17,200 nt of DNA from an uncultured Hyphomicrobiales bacterium (GTDB lineage: Bacteria > Pseudomonadota > Alphaproteobacteria > Rhizobiales > Xanthobacteraceae): the NCBI GenBank assembly GCA_903891395.1, contig CAITEM010000315.1, positions 1 to 17,200 on the forward strand, in the 5' to 3' direction. The notes beneath the pieces are model-generated. The model worked only from the letters and a program-made list of their open reading frames with translations, was not told the DNA's origin and ran no database searches. Of this stretch, positions 6,688 through 13,982 are shown one piece after another; positions within the stretch are counted from its first letter, which is position 1, and each line of letters starts with the position of its first letter. A program made the position numbers and the translations under genes.

Positions 6688-7986
6688 ATGCGCAAGGCTG
6701 TTTGTGCTGTCGGCGTCATACTGTCCATGGGGGGCGCGGCCTCCGCGCAATCGTCCGTTCAACGGCAGGCGCCGCCGCAGGCCGTCGAAGGCTGGGCGCC
6801 GATGACTCCTCAGGCTTCGGAGCAGACGCGGCAAGGCGCCGACCCGTGGCAGTCGGCTGCGCCGATCTCGCCGGGCATCCGCGCCGGCGCTTTCACGTTC
6901 TCGCCGGCGGTGACCGCGGCCGCGTTCTTTGATGACAATGTGTTCGCCACCCACTCAAACCGCCAAGGCTCGTGGGGCGCGTTGGTACGGCCGGAACTGG
7001 GCCTGAGCACGGCGGGTCAGAATTACAGTGTTACTGCCAAAGGCTATGTAGAGAAGCGCAGCCTCGCGCGCTTCTCCAGCGAAGACCAGCTCAACGCCGG
7101 CGTCGGCATCGAATCCGTCGTCATGCCCGCTCCCGATACGCAACTGGTCGGCAAGGCGCGCTACACGCGCGCGCATGAAGATCGCGGCGGCGGTGAGTCG
7201 GAGATCTTCGGCGGTTTCGACCGGCCGGTGCCCTTCAACACCTTGGAAGCTTCCGGCGCAATCAATCAGCGCTTCAATCGCTTCTGGACGTCGCTCGGCG
7301 TCGCCGGCTCGTGGATCAATTACGATACGCCGACCATCGGTGGCATTCCGATCGACCAAAGCTACCGCAACGGCAACATCACCGTCGCCACCGGCCGCGT
7401 CGGCTACGTGGTCGCGCCGCTCACCAGCGTCTTCGTCGAGGTTGCCGGCAACCGCCGCAATTTCGAAGTCGATATCTTCGACTCGCGCGGCTATCGCGTC
7501 GTTGGCGGCGTGCTGCTGGAGCCGGGCCCGGGCGCAAGGCTCAAGGGCGAGGCTTTCGCCGGCTACATGCACCAGGACTACAGCGGCATCACCTTCAACA
7601 CCGTCTCGAGCTTCACCTATGGCGGCGCGCTGGCCTGGCTGGTTGCGCCGCGCTGGACTGCGGTGGTCGAAGGCCGGCGCAACGCCCTGGAGTCGGGTCT
7701 GAACGGCGGCGTCAGCCTGATCGAATCGCTGGCCGGCGCCCGGCTCGATTATGCCGTGACGCCGAACCTCATCGTCGGCGCCGGTGCGTCCTATCTCGTC
7801 GATGAATTCCTCGGCGCCAGCCGCACCGACCGCACCTTGAGCCCGCTAGTATCGGTGAAATATTTGGTCAATCCATTCCTCACCGTCGGCCTCGACTATC
7901 GCAATGTCAGCTTCGGTTCGGACGGCTTCGGCACGTCGAGCTACTATCGCAACGTTTATCTGCTCTCGATCAACGCCCGCATGTAG
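6688..7986 (+). CDS. Outer-membrane beta-barrel protein (BBP2_2-like)
   Basis: The product is 432 residues. It has a signal peptide (MRKAVCAVGVILSMGGAASA, cleavage near residue 20) and a Gln/Pro-rich linker to about residue 60. From there alternating-residue amphipathic strands typical of an outer-membrane barrel run to the end. Characteristic phrases are TFSPAVTAAAFFDDNVFATH, VRPELGLSTAGQNYSVTAKG, FVEVAGNRRNFEVD, YAVTPNLIVGAGASYLVDEF and VNPFLTVGLDYRNVSF. This resembles the putative beta-barrel porin 2 / outer membrane beta-barrel family common in Rhizobiales. The final residues LLSINARM end in Met rather than the usual Phe. ATG 6688 was chosen over upstream ATG 6631 because it begins the signal peptide and has GAGGG about seven bases upstream. 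It converges with the repeat-protein gene and shares its terminator. The transported substrate is unknown. Confidence 0.85.
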   Translation: MRKAVCAVGVILSMGGAASAQSSVQRQAPPQAVEGWAPMTPQASEQTRQGADPWQSAAPISPGIRAGAFTFSPAVTAAAFFDDNVFATHSNRQGSWGALVRPELGLSTAGQNYSVTAKGYVEKRSLARFSSEDQLNAGVGIESVVMPAPDTQLVGKARYTRAHEDRGGGESEIFGGFDRPVPFNTLEASGAINQRFNRFWTSLGVAGSWINYDTPTIGGIPIDQSYRNGNITVATGRVGYVVAPLTSVFVEVAGNRRNFEVDIFDSRGYRVVGGVLLEPGPGARLKGEAFAGYMHQDYSGITFNTVSSFTYGGALAWLVAPRWTAVVEGRRNALESGLNGGVSLIESLAGARLDYAVTPNLIVGAGASYLVDEFLGASRTDRTLSPLVSVKYLVNPFLTVGLDYRNVSFGSDGFGTSSYYRNVYLLSINARM

Positions 7987-8006
7987 TTGGCAGATGCGAT
8001 GCGCAT

Positions 8007-8038
8007 AAAAAAACCGGCCGCTGGTGTGGCCGGTTTTT
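8007..8038. terminator. Bidirectional rho-independent terminator
   Basis: The perfect 11-bp stem AAAAACCGGCC / GGCCGGTTTTT (8009-8019, 8028-8038) closes an 8-nt loop. T-runs occur in both readings: five T on plus, and seven T on minus from A8007-8013. It starts 23 nt after the beta-barrel stop and 21 nt past the convergent repeat-protein stop, so it serves both genes. Confidence 0.93.
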
Positions 8039-8058
8039 CCGTTTCGGATCGTGGCTCG

Positions 8059-11000
8059 TCAGCCTGGCCCTGGGCCCGCCTTGGCATCATGCGGATGAGC
8101 GGCCGGCGCTTTCTTGTCCTTCAGCACCAGGCGGTGGCACGTGTTCCAGATCTTCTTCGTGAACTGCTTCGGGTCCTTGAACACCCGGACGCAGCGGGCG
8201 CGCCAGTCCTCATCGGCGGCATAGGTGCCGCTGAAGCCGCCGATCTCAACCCCGCCGCCACCACCGCCACCGCCGCTTTCGACCAGCGCCGCCTGAGCCG
8301 ACGTCCCCGAGCCGGGGGTTGCGCCCGATCCGGTGGTCGTGCCCGTGTTGGTGGTGTTGTTGACGGTGCTGCCGAGAGTGGTCACAGCGCCGCCCACGGT
8401 CGATGTCGTGTCACCAACCGTGGTCGAGGCCGTATCGCCCAGGTTTGTCGTCGCGCCGCCGGCCGTGGTGCTCGCGGTATCGCCCAGGTTCGTCGTCGTG
8501 TCGCCCGCGGTATCGCCTAGATTCGTCGTGGTGCCGCCGAGCGTTCTGGCAAAACTGCGAAGCGTGGAGGTGGTGGCACCGGTTGTCGTGCTGCCGGCAT
8601 CGCCCAGATTGGTCGTCGTTGAACCGAGGTTGGTTGTGGCGGTATCGCCCAGAGTTGTTGCTGTATCTCCCAAGTTCGTCGTCGTCGCGCCGACATCGGT
8701 CGTTGCCGTGTCGCCCAGGTTCGTGGCATCGCCAGCCACGGTTGTGGTCGTATCGGCCGTTGCCGGGGCGATCCGTGCCAGCCGGCTGAAGGTTCGCGGG
8801 CTGACATTCGCGGTCGCGTCGGTCGTGCCGGGCACGCTTCCGTCCTGCGTGACGTCGGCGGTGACCGGCTGAGCGCTCGGATTTGTCGTCACGGTCGCGT
8901 TGACCGTGCCGTCGCCGACGGTGGTGCCGCCGGTGCCGGTTTGATCGCCCGCCGGGTTCACCGCCGCGACGTTGACGCCGGCCGGATCATTGGTGCCGGC
9001 ACCGCCGCTATTGTCGCTGCCGGTCGGCGTCTGAACAAGCGCCGCGATATTGCCGGAGGCGGCGGAAGCGCCGCCCGGCGTGCCGTCACCGGTATTGCCG
9101 GTGCCGGTATTGGCGGCGTTCAAAGCACTGACGTTCGACGTCGTCGCCGCGTTGCTGCTGCCGTCGCCACTGTCGCCGGTGCTGGCGTTGTTGCCGTTGA
9201 GAACGCCGGCATTGGTGCTGGAGAGCGCCTGCCGCGCGAACGAACGATTGCCGGTCTGGCCGGTGCTGTTGCCGGCGGAATTCAGAACGCCGGCATTGCT
9301 CGATGCCAAGCCCGACGCTCCGCTGTTGCCGTTATCGCCGGTCACGCTGGCCGGTCCGTTGAGCACGCCGGCATTGGTCGACGCGGCGCCGCCGTTGCCC
9401 GCGTTGCCGCTGTCGCCCGTGGTATTGCCGGCGAAGTTGGCGACACCGGCATTCGTGGTGGTCGCCGCCGGGCTGGTGCCGGTGTTGCCGCTATCGCCGG
9501 TCGTGGTGCCGGGCCCGTTGAGGACGCCGGCATCGGTCGTTCCGGCGCCGCCGGTGCCGGTATTGCCGCTTTGGCCGGTATTGCCGCCGGTGAAGTTGGC
9601 GATGCCGGCATTGCTTGAAGCCAGCGGATTGACGCCGGTGTTGCCGGTGTTGCCGGTCGCGACGCCGGGACCATTGAGGACGCCGGCATCGGTGGACGCC
9701 GCGCCGCCGTTGCCGCTGTTGCCATTATCGCCGGTCTGGTTGCCGGCGAAGTTCAAGGCGGCTGCATTGGTCGACGCCACGCCGCCGTCGCCTGTGTTGC
9801 TGGAGTTGCCGGTGGCGTTGTTCGGACCGTTGAGAACGCCGGCATTGGTTGAGGCGGGGCTGCCTGCGCCAGCGTTGCCGGTGTCGCCGGTCTGGTTGCC
9901 GGCGAAGTTCAGCACGCCTGCGTTGGTCGAAGCCAAGCCGCCGTCGCCTGTGTTGCTGGAGTTGCCGGTGGCGTTGTTCGGGCCGTTGAGAACACCGGCA
10001 TTGGTTGAGGCGGGGCTGCCCGCGCCAGCGTTGCCGGTGTCACCGGTCTGGTTGCCGGCGAAGTTCAGCACGCCCGCGTTGGTCGACGCCACTCCATCGC
10101 TGCCTGTGTTGCCGGAATTGCCGGTGGCGTTGTTCGCGCCGTTCAGAACGCCGGCGTTGGTCGAGGCAACGCCGGTCGCACCGGTATTGCCGCTATTCCC
10201 GGTCGTGGTACCAGGTCCGTTGAGAACGCCAGCATTCGTATTCGCTACCGGGTTTGCACTGTCGCCGGAATTGCCGGTGGTGCCGCCCGCATTATTGAGA
10301 ACGCCGACATTGGTGTCGGTGGCGGGATTATTCTGCCCGTTCTGGCTACCGGTCGTGGTGTTGGCGCCGTTCAGCAGGCCGACATCCGTGCTGGCGACGC
10401 CCGCGTTACCCGACGAACCTGTCGTGCTCGAGGGCGCGTTGAAGCCGTCGACGGTCGTGGTGGCGGGCGTGCTGGTGCCCGACTCATCGACGTTGGTGCT
10501 GACCGTTGCGCCCTGTGTGTGGCCGTCGCCGAGCGTGACCGTCGCCTCTGGATCGTTGACGACCTTGGCGTTGACGCCCTTCTTGCCGCCGACGCTGGCG
10601 GTTTCCTGCTTCGGATTCGTCGTGACTTTCGCGAGTTTGCCGCCGACCTTCTTGTGCGGAATAGCCGCCGTTTCGATGCGGGTCGATGTCTGCTTTGCCG
10701 CGCGGCGGGTGTGCGGCACCGGGCCGACCGAACTCGCGCTGTTGCTGAAATTGGCCGCGCCCGAGAAGAAGTTCGGGCTGCTGACACCTGTCGTGCCACC
10801 CGAGGAAAAGCTGCTGCCGGCAGTGCCGACGCCGCTGCTGACGCCGCCGACGCCGCTGCTCACACTGCCGACGCCGCCGCTGACACCGCTGCTCACACCG
10901 CCGACGACGCTACCCACGCTGCTGCCGACACTGCCGAGGCCGCCGCTCAAGCCACCGGTGCTCAGAAGGGTGTGGCCGCCAACCCCGACATTCACGCCGC

Positions 11001-11088
11001 CGGCGAAAACCGGACTGGCGAGAGTAAGAGCGCCGATCGCAACACCGGCGCGAAGCAAACGCTGAAAATTTCTTGAATCGTTGCCCAT
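8059..11088 (-). CDS. Large secreted repeat protein (26-residue Asn/Gly/Thr-rich tandem repeats)
   Basis: The product is 1009 residues; I do not recognise a named family. A signal peptide (LLRAGVAIGALTLASPVFA, cleavage near 29) leads to a Gly/Ser/Val repeat zone (about 40-90, SSGVGGV-type). A basic linker (RRAAKQ... to KKGVNAKV, about 125-170) follows. About 18-19 copies of a 26-residue repeat (233-724; consensus STNAGVLNGPxNATGNSGNT then GxGGxA) come next, then Thr-rich TNLGDTA repeats (about 785-910), a Gly run, and a short charged C-terminal domain. That domain has two cysteines (ARCVRVFKDPKQFTKKIWNTCHRL) and a Lys/His/Pro tail. The pattern suits an extracellular or surface protein, perhaps a beta-solenoid, but no LPXTG, autotransporter or type I secretion signal is seen. 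ATG 11088 gives the signal peptide; the Shine-Dalgarno is weak. Absence of stops across about 3 kb of repeats indicates selection for reading. Confidence 0.85.
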   Translation of the reverse strand: MGNDSRNFQRLLRAGVAIGALTLASPVFAGGVNVGVGGHTLLSTGGLSGGLGSVGSSVGSVVGGVSSGVSGGVGSVSSGVGGVSSGVGTAGSSFSSGGTTGVSSPNFFSGAANFSNSASSVGPVPHTRRAAKQTSTRIETAAIPHKKVGGKLAKVTTNPKQETASVGGKKGVNAKVVNDPEATVTLGDGHTQGATVSTNVDESGTSTPATTTVDGFNAPSSTTGSSGNAGVASTDVGLLNGANTTTGSQNGQNNPATDTNVGVLNNAGGTTGNSGDSANPVANTNAGVLNGPGTTTGNSGNTGATGVASTNAGVLNGANNATGNSGNTGSDGVASTNAGVLNFAGNQTGDTGNAGAGSPASTNAGVLNGPNNATGNSSNTGDGGLASTNAGVLNFAGNQTGDTGNAGAGSPASTNAGVLNGPNNATGNSSNTGDGGVASTNAAALNFAGNQTGDNGNSGNGGAASTDAGVLNGPGVATGNTGNTGVNPLASSNAGIANFTGGNTGQSGNTGTGGAGTTDAGVLNGPGTTTGDSGNTGTSPAATTTNAGVANFAGNTTGDSGNAGNGGAASTNAGVLNGPASVTGDNGNSGASGLASSNAGVLNSAGNSTGQTGNRSFARQALSSTNAGVLNGNNASTGDSGDGSSNAATTSNVSALNAANTGTGNTGDGTPGGASAASGNIAALVQTPTGSDNSGGAGTNDPAGVNVAAVNPAGDQTGTGGTTVGDGTVNATVTTNPSAQPVTADVTQDGSVPGTTDATANVSPRTFSRLARIAPATADTTTTVAGDATNLGDTATTDVGATTTNLGDTATTLGDTATTNLGSTTTNLGDAGSTTTGATTSTLRSFARTLGGTTTNLGDTAGDTTTNLGDTASTTAGGATTNLGDTASTTVGDTTSTVGGAVTTLGSTVNNTTNTGTTTGSGATPGSGTSAQAALVESGGGGGGGGVEIGGFSGTYAADEDWRARCVRVFKDPKQFTKKIWNTCHRLVLKDKKAPAAHPHDAKAGPGPG
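8364..8735 (-). repeat. Thr/Asn-rich TNLGDTA repeats inside the large secreted protein
   Basis: The translated stretch contains six NLGD cores (TNLGDTA, TNLGDAG and similar) plus decayed variants (TTLGDTA, TNLGSTT, TTLGSTV) at spacings of roughly 7-30 residues. It differs from the 26-residue repeats upstream in spacing and composition, with far more Thr and almost no Asn-Gly. In DNA it appears on the plus strand as recurring TCGCCCAGGTTCGTCGT-like units. Confidence 0.8.
8920..10392 (-). repeat. Tandem 78-bp repeats encoding 26-residue units
   Basis: About 18-19 consecutive imperfect units encode S-T-N-A-G-V-L-N followed by alternating G-P or F-A-G, then a T-G-[ND]-x-G-N block. In the centre the alternation makes a 52-residue (156-bp) higher-order period. 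The segments 9788-9930 and 9944-10086 differ at only about five bases by eye, implying recent duplication. Units at both ends are more diverged and have small length changes (25-28 residues), as expected from expansion in the middle of an array. Confidence 0.92.
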
Positions 11089-11176
11089 GACTTCTGTCCA
11101 ATTCCATTGGGGTGAAGCTCATCAACTCAACCCAAGGGTGGAGGCATCGGTTCACGATGATTCGAATTGGATATTT

Positions 11177-11226
11177 TCACGAAGTCGTGAGCGCTCAGGA
11201 ACTTAAAGTTCCAGAGAGGAACTCTC
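11177..11226. promoter_or_regulatory. Cluster of four abutting palindromes upstream of the repeat-protein gene
   Basis: TCACGA-AG-TCGTGA (11177-11190), TGAGCGCTCA (11188-11197), GGAACTT-A-AAGTTCC (11198-11212) and GAGAG-GAA-CTCTC (11214-11226) lie back to back in 50 bp. They sit between the ABC ATPase stop (11248) and the repeat-protein start (11088), both on minus. No T-run follows in the minus reading, so a standard terminator is unlikely; operators or an RNA structure in the leader are possible. Confidence 0.6.
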
Positions 11227-11247
11227 ATTCGCGTTGCATTGCGCGAA

Positions 11248-12048
11248 TTAGCGATCCCGGTTCAAACGCGGATCGGCGCTGTTGTTCTGCAACGTGAGCT
11301 GGATTGCCTCGCGTAGCACCGCGTATTGTTCCTTCGGCCACTGCGCGACGGGAATATCGGCGAGCAGCTTCGCCGATGTGCCGAACACCACGACGCGGTC
11401 GCCGACGCCGATGGCTTCTTCCAACTGATGCGTAATGAGAATGGCGGTCGAGCCGCATTCGCGCGCCAGTGCCAGAAAAGTTTCACGCAGTTCCGCCGCC
11501 GTCACTTCATCGAGATGGCCGAAGGCCTCGTCGGCCAGCAGGATGTCGGGCTGCACCACGAAAGCGCGCGCGATGGCGACGCGCTGGCGCATGCCGCCGG
11601 ACAGTTCGTGCGGATAGGCGTTGATGAAGTTGCCGAGGCCGAGCCGCTTGAGCCACGTCATGGCGCGCTCGCGTTGCTCGGCTTCGGGCAGGCCGATCAG
11701 TTCGAGCGGCAGCTTGGCGTTGTCCAGCGCCGAGCGCCACGGGAGCAAGCGGTCCTGCTGAAAGACGGTGGCGATCTTGCCGCGGAAATAATCGAAATCG
11801 GCATGCGGACTCTTGTCGCCGATGCGTAGCGTGCCTTCGGTCGGCGGCTCCAGCCCGATCATCATGTCGAAGAAAGTGGATTTGCCGCAGCCGGTCTGGC
11901 CGACGATCGCCACCACTTCGCGCGGCGCGATGGTGAGATCGAGCCGGTCGATGGCGACCACGGCCTGGCCGCTGGTCGCCTGCCAGAACACCTTGCGCAA
12001 GCCCCGCACCTCGATGGAAGGAGGGCCGCCCGTTGCCGCGATATTCAT
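11248..12048 (-). CDS. ABC transporter ATP-binding protein (SsuB/TauB type)
   Basis: The product is 266 residues, the normal length for nitrate/sulfonate/taurine-type ATPases. In order it shows the A-loop region (IEVRGLRKVF), Walker A GQTGCGKST, the Q-loop VFQQDRLLPW, the signature LSGGMRQRVAIARAF, Walker B ILLADEAFGHLD and the H-loop LITHQLEEA. The usual DEPFGALD is altered to DEAFGHLD; the catalytic Glu is intact, so activity should persist. The frame is open far upstream, but ATG 12048 is the family start and overlaps the permease stop as ATGA, a classic coupling. It energises import through the adjacent permease at the inner-membrane face. It is the third gene of the binding protein-permease-ATPase operon. 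Confidence 0.95.
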   Translation of the reverse strand: MNIAATGGPPSIEVRGLRKVFWQATSGQAVVAIDRLDLTIAPREVVAIVGQTGCGKSTFFDMMIGLEPPTEGTLRIGDKSPHADFDYFRGKIATVFQQDRLLPWRSALDNAKLPLELIGLPEAEQRERAMTWLKRLGLGNFINAYPHELSGGMRQRVAIARAFVVQPDILLADEAFGHLDEVTAAELRETFLALARECGSTAILITHQLEEAIGVGDRVVVFGTSAKLLADIPVAQWPKEQYAVLREAIQLTLQNNSADPRLNRDR

Positions 12049-12824
12049 GTGCGCCACCGCAGCAGCCGGTGCTCGACGCGCGCGACCACCGCTTCCAGCA
12101 TGAACAGCAGCGCCACCAGCACGATGGTCCAGGCGAACACGTCGGCGACCGAGAACAGTTCCTGCGCCACCGACAACTGATGGCCGATGCCGGTAACGGC
12201 GCCGACCAGTTCGGCAATCGTGACGACGCGGATCGCCAGGCTGATATTGACTTTCCAGCTTGTGAAGATGGTCGGCACGATCGCCGGCAGCATCAGCTTG
12301 ATGAAAAACTGAAACGTCGTCGGCCGGAACGACTGCATCATGTGACGCAGTTCGCGCGGCACGCTGCGCATGGCGTCGAGCGTGTCGACCAGGAACACCG
12401 GCCCGCACACCACGACCAGCACGAAACCGATGCGGAATTCGACGCCGGGAAACCACAACACCGCGAACAGAATCCACGACACCACAGGCGCCGCCATGAA
12501 CAGGCGGATGATCGGGTGCAGATATTTTTCCAGCGAATGCGAGCGGTACATCGCCATCGCCAGCGCCAAGCCCAGCACGAAGGATGCGACCAGCGCCGCC
12601 ATCACGCGCGCCAGCGTGACGGCGATGTCGAGCGGCGTGATGGTGCCGATGCTTTTGGCGATTTTCACCAGGCTCGGGATGGCGAAGGGCGGAATGCCGA
12701 GTACCGGCGCGAGATGCGACAGCACTTCCCAGCAGGCGGCAAAGATCAGCAGCGAAACCAGCGTGTGCCGGGGGAAGGTGAAATTCCGGACCGGCTCGCG
12801 CAGTTCGTCATTCGACGCGGTCAT
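12045..12824 (-). CDS. ABC transporter permease (SsuC/TauC type)
   Basis: The product is 259 residues with about six transmembrane segments, matching BPD_transp_1 permeases of the nitrate/sulfonate/taurine family. The first helix is LVSLLIFAACWEVLSHLAPV, then IPSLVKIAKSI in the usual periplasmic position. The cytoplasmic EAA-like coupling loop is VPRELRHMMQSFRPTTFQFF leading to LPAIVPTIF. The conserved SWKVNISLAIRVVTIAELVG stretch follows. The start ATG is three bases after the binding-protein stop, and its stop overlaps the ATPase start. It forms the membrane channel for the substrate delivered by the neighbouring periplasmic protein. Confidence 0.95.
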   Translation of the reverse strand: MTASNDELREPVRNFTFPRHTLVSLLIFAACWEVLSHLAPVLGIPPFAIPSLVKIAKSIGTITPLDIAVTLARVMAALVASFVLGLALAMAMYRSHSLEKYLHPIIRLFMAAPVVSWILFAVLWFPGVEFRIGFVLVVVCGPVFLVDTLDAMRSVPRELRHMMQSFRPTTFQFFIKLMLPAIVPTIFTSWKVNISLAIRVVTIAELVGAVTGIGHQLSVAQELFSVADVFAWTIVLVALLFMLEAVVARVEHRLLRWRT

Positions 12825-12827
12825 TGA

Positions 12828-13808
12828 TCAGGGCGCGTAGATGATCTTGGCGTCCGGCATTTTCTCGTAGAAACCGGCCTTGACCGCGCGCTCCATCATG
12901 TCGGTGATCGACTTCTTGATGGCGGGCTCCCAGGCCGGTTTGACGATCATGCTCAGCCGCTTGCTCTCGACCGCAGCGGTGAGAATGCCCGGCGGGAGTT
13001 TCAGCGTCTCGTTGGCGATCTTGTCGGCCGCCGCGGTCTCGTTCTGAAAGATGTCGGCGACGTCCTGCAGCGCCGCCAGCAGCATCTTCGGTCCGTTCGG
13101 CACGCGCTTGATCGCGTCGGCGCGCATGGCGGCCACGATCTCCCAGCCGGCTTCGCCGGTGATTTCCTTCCAGCCCTCGGCGCCGTTGAAGATCACCTTC
13201 CAGTCCGGATTCTGCTTGGCGATGATGCTGGCCAGCGGTTCGATCACCAGTGCGGCGTCGACGCGGCCAGCTTCAAGCTGCGCCCGCGCCACGGCGAAAT
13301 TGGCGTTGACCGCCGTAATGTCCTTGCCCAGGTCGATGCCCTTGGCGCCGGCATAGATCTTCACGACCTGGAACTGCGAACTCCCCATGTCGATCGCGAG
13401 CTGTTTGCCCTTGAGGTCGGCCAGCGACTTGATCGCCGGATCTTTGGCGAAGATCACGAGGTCGGCGAGGGTGAAGCCGGTGCCGACGATCTGCAGCGGC
13501 ACGCCTTCCTGATAGAGCTTCTGAAAGATCGTCGGCCCGCCGATCAGCACGTCGGTCTCGCCGGTGGCGAAGGCTGCATAGAACGCCGAGATCGAGGGGT
13601 AGGCGTGGATGTCGAGTTCGAAGCCGTTCTTGGCGTCGATGCCGCGCGCCTTCATGATGTTCCAGACCAGCGGGTTGAACACCGGCAGCGTCAGGCTGGA
13701 CACTTTGATGACCGGCTTCTGCTGCGCCTGCGCGGGCATAAAGCCGGCAAGGCCGAAAACGATAGCCGCGCTCAAGACGGTAAAATGGCGTCGCGATAGA
13801 CCGAACAT
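12828..13808 (-). CDS. NMT1/SsuA-like ABC transporter substrate-binding protein
   Basis: The product is 326 residues with a signal peptide (MFGLSRRHFTVLSAAIVFGL, cleavage after AQA near residue 28). The mature region has the NMT1/THI5-like pattern: NPLVWNIMKARGIDAKNGFE, then SAFYAAFATGETDVLIGGPT, LQIVGTGFTLADLVIFAKDP, LADLKGKQLAIDMGSSQFQ and the second-lobe segment EAGRVDAALVIEPLAS. These proteins capture aliphatic sulfonates, nitrate, pyrimidine precursors, phthalate-like and other small molecules for SsuBC-type importers. The frame is open to 14741, but that is antisense to the hydrolase; ATG 13808 has GGGGGAG seven bases upstream and begins the signal peptide. It is the first gene of the importer operon, divergent from the alpha/beta hydrolase. 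The ligand is unknown. Confidence 0.94.
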   Translation of the reverse strand: MFGLSRRHFTVLSAAIVFGLAGFMPAQAQQKPVIKVSSLTLPVFNPLVWNIMKARGIDAKNGFELDIHAYPSISAFYAAFATGETDVLIGGPTIFQKLYQEGVPLQIVGTGFTLADLVIFAKDPAIKSLADLKGKQLAIDMGSSQFQVVKIYAGAKGIDLGKDITAVNANFAVARAQLEAGRVDAALVIEPLASIIAKQNPDWKVIFNGAEGWKEITGEAGWEIVAAMRADAIKRVPNGPKMLLAALQDVADIFQNETAAADKIANETLKLPPGILTAAVESKRLSMIVKPAWEPAIKKSITDMMERAVKAGFYEKMPDAKIIYAP

Positions 13809-13913
13809 AGACAACTCCCCCAGAATTTCCGGTGCGGGCATTGCCGCAAACGCGTTTCTTTTTGGCCGGTTCAAGCCATTGGGCCCAATCCGGCGGCCAT
13901 GCGCAATCGATCT

Positions 13914-13942
13914 TTGACGCGGTGACTTTACTCGGCTTTCGT
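13914..13942 (+). promoter_or_regulatory. Candidate promoter of the alpha/beta hydrolase operon
   Basis: TTGACG (13914-13919) and TTTCGT (13937-13942) are separated by 17 bases, about 40 bp before the hydrolase ATG. The -35 is good (5 of 6 to TTGACA); the -10 is weak (3 of 6). It merges into the palindromic motif at 13942-13953, which supports it indirectly. Confidence 0.4.
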
Positions 13943-13953
13943 TTGTGTGCAAA
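13942..13953. promoter_or_regulatory. Candidate operator TTTGTGTGCAAA
   Basis: This palindromic 12-mer (TTTG-N4-CAAA) is directly downstream of the candidate -10, in the divergent region between the importer and hydrolase operons. It matches 10 of 12 bases with the element at 16363-16374, also at a -10/start position. The form resembles GntR/FCD-type operators (TTGTnnnACAA style). The regulator is unknown and not encoded in the window. Confidence 0.45.
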
Positions 13954-13982
13954 TAATCGCTGTCCCGTTGTCGGAGTGCGTG

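Noticed and set aside
9788..10086. Near-identical 156-bp neighbours as a possible assembly artefact
   Set aside because: The copies differ at several positions and keep frame and unit length; a collapse or expansion error in copy number still cannot be excluded without reads.
8920..10392. A regular 78-bp repeat array that could be taken for a CRISPR-like or satellite locus
   Set aside because: The repeats are imperfect, have no constant repeat plus unique spacer pattern, and keep one open reading frame with a signal peptide.
9050..11065. A 671-codon open frame on the plus strand, opposite the repeat protein, with regular Pro/Leu/Val-rich repeats
   Set aside because: It is the antisense image of the 78-bp repeats, whose GC-rich periodic codons leave few stops. 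It has no Shine-Dalgarno or signal peptide, and its repeats only mirror the sense strand. The minus frame has a signal peptide and sits correctly against the terminator.
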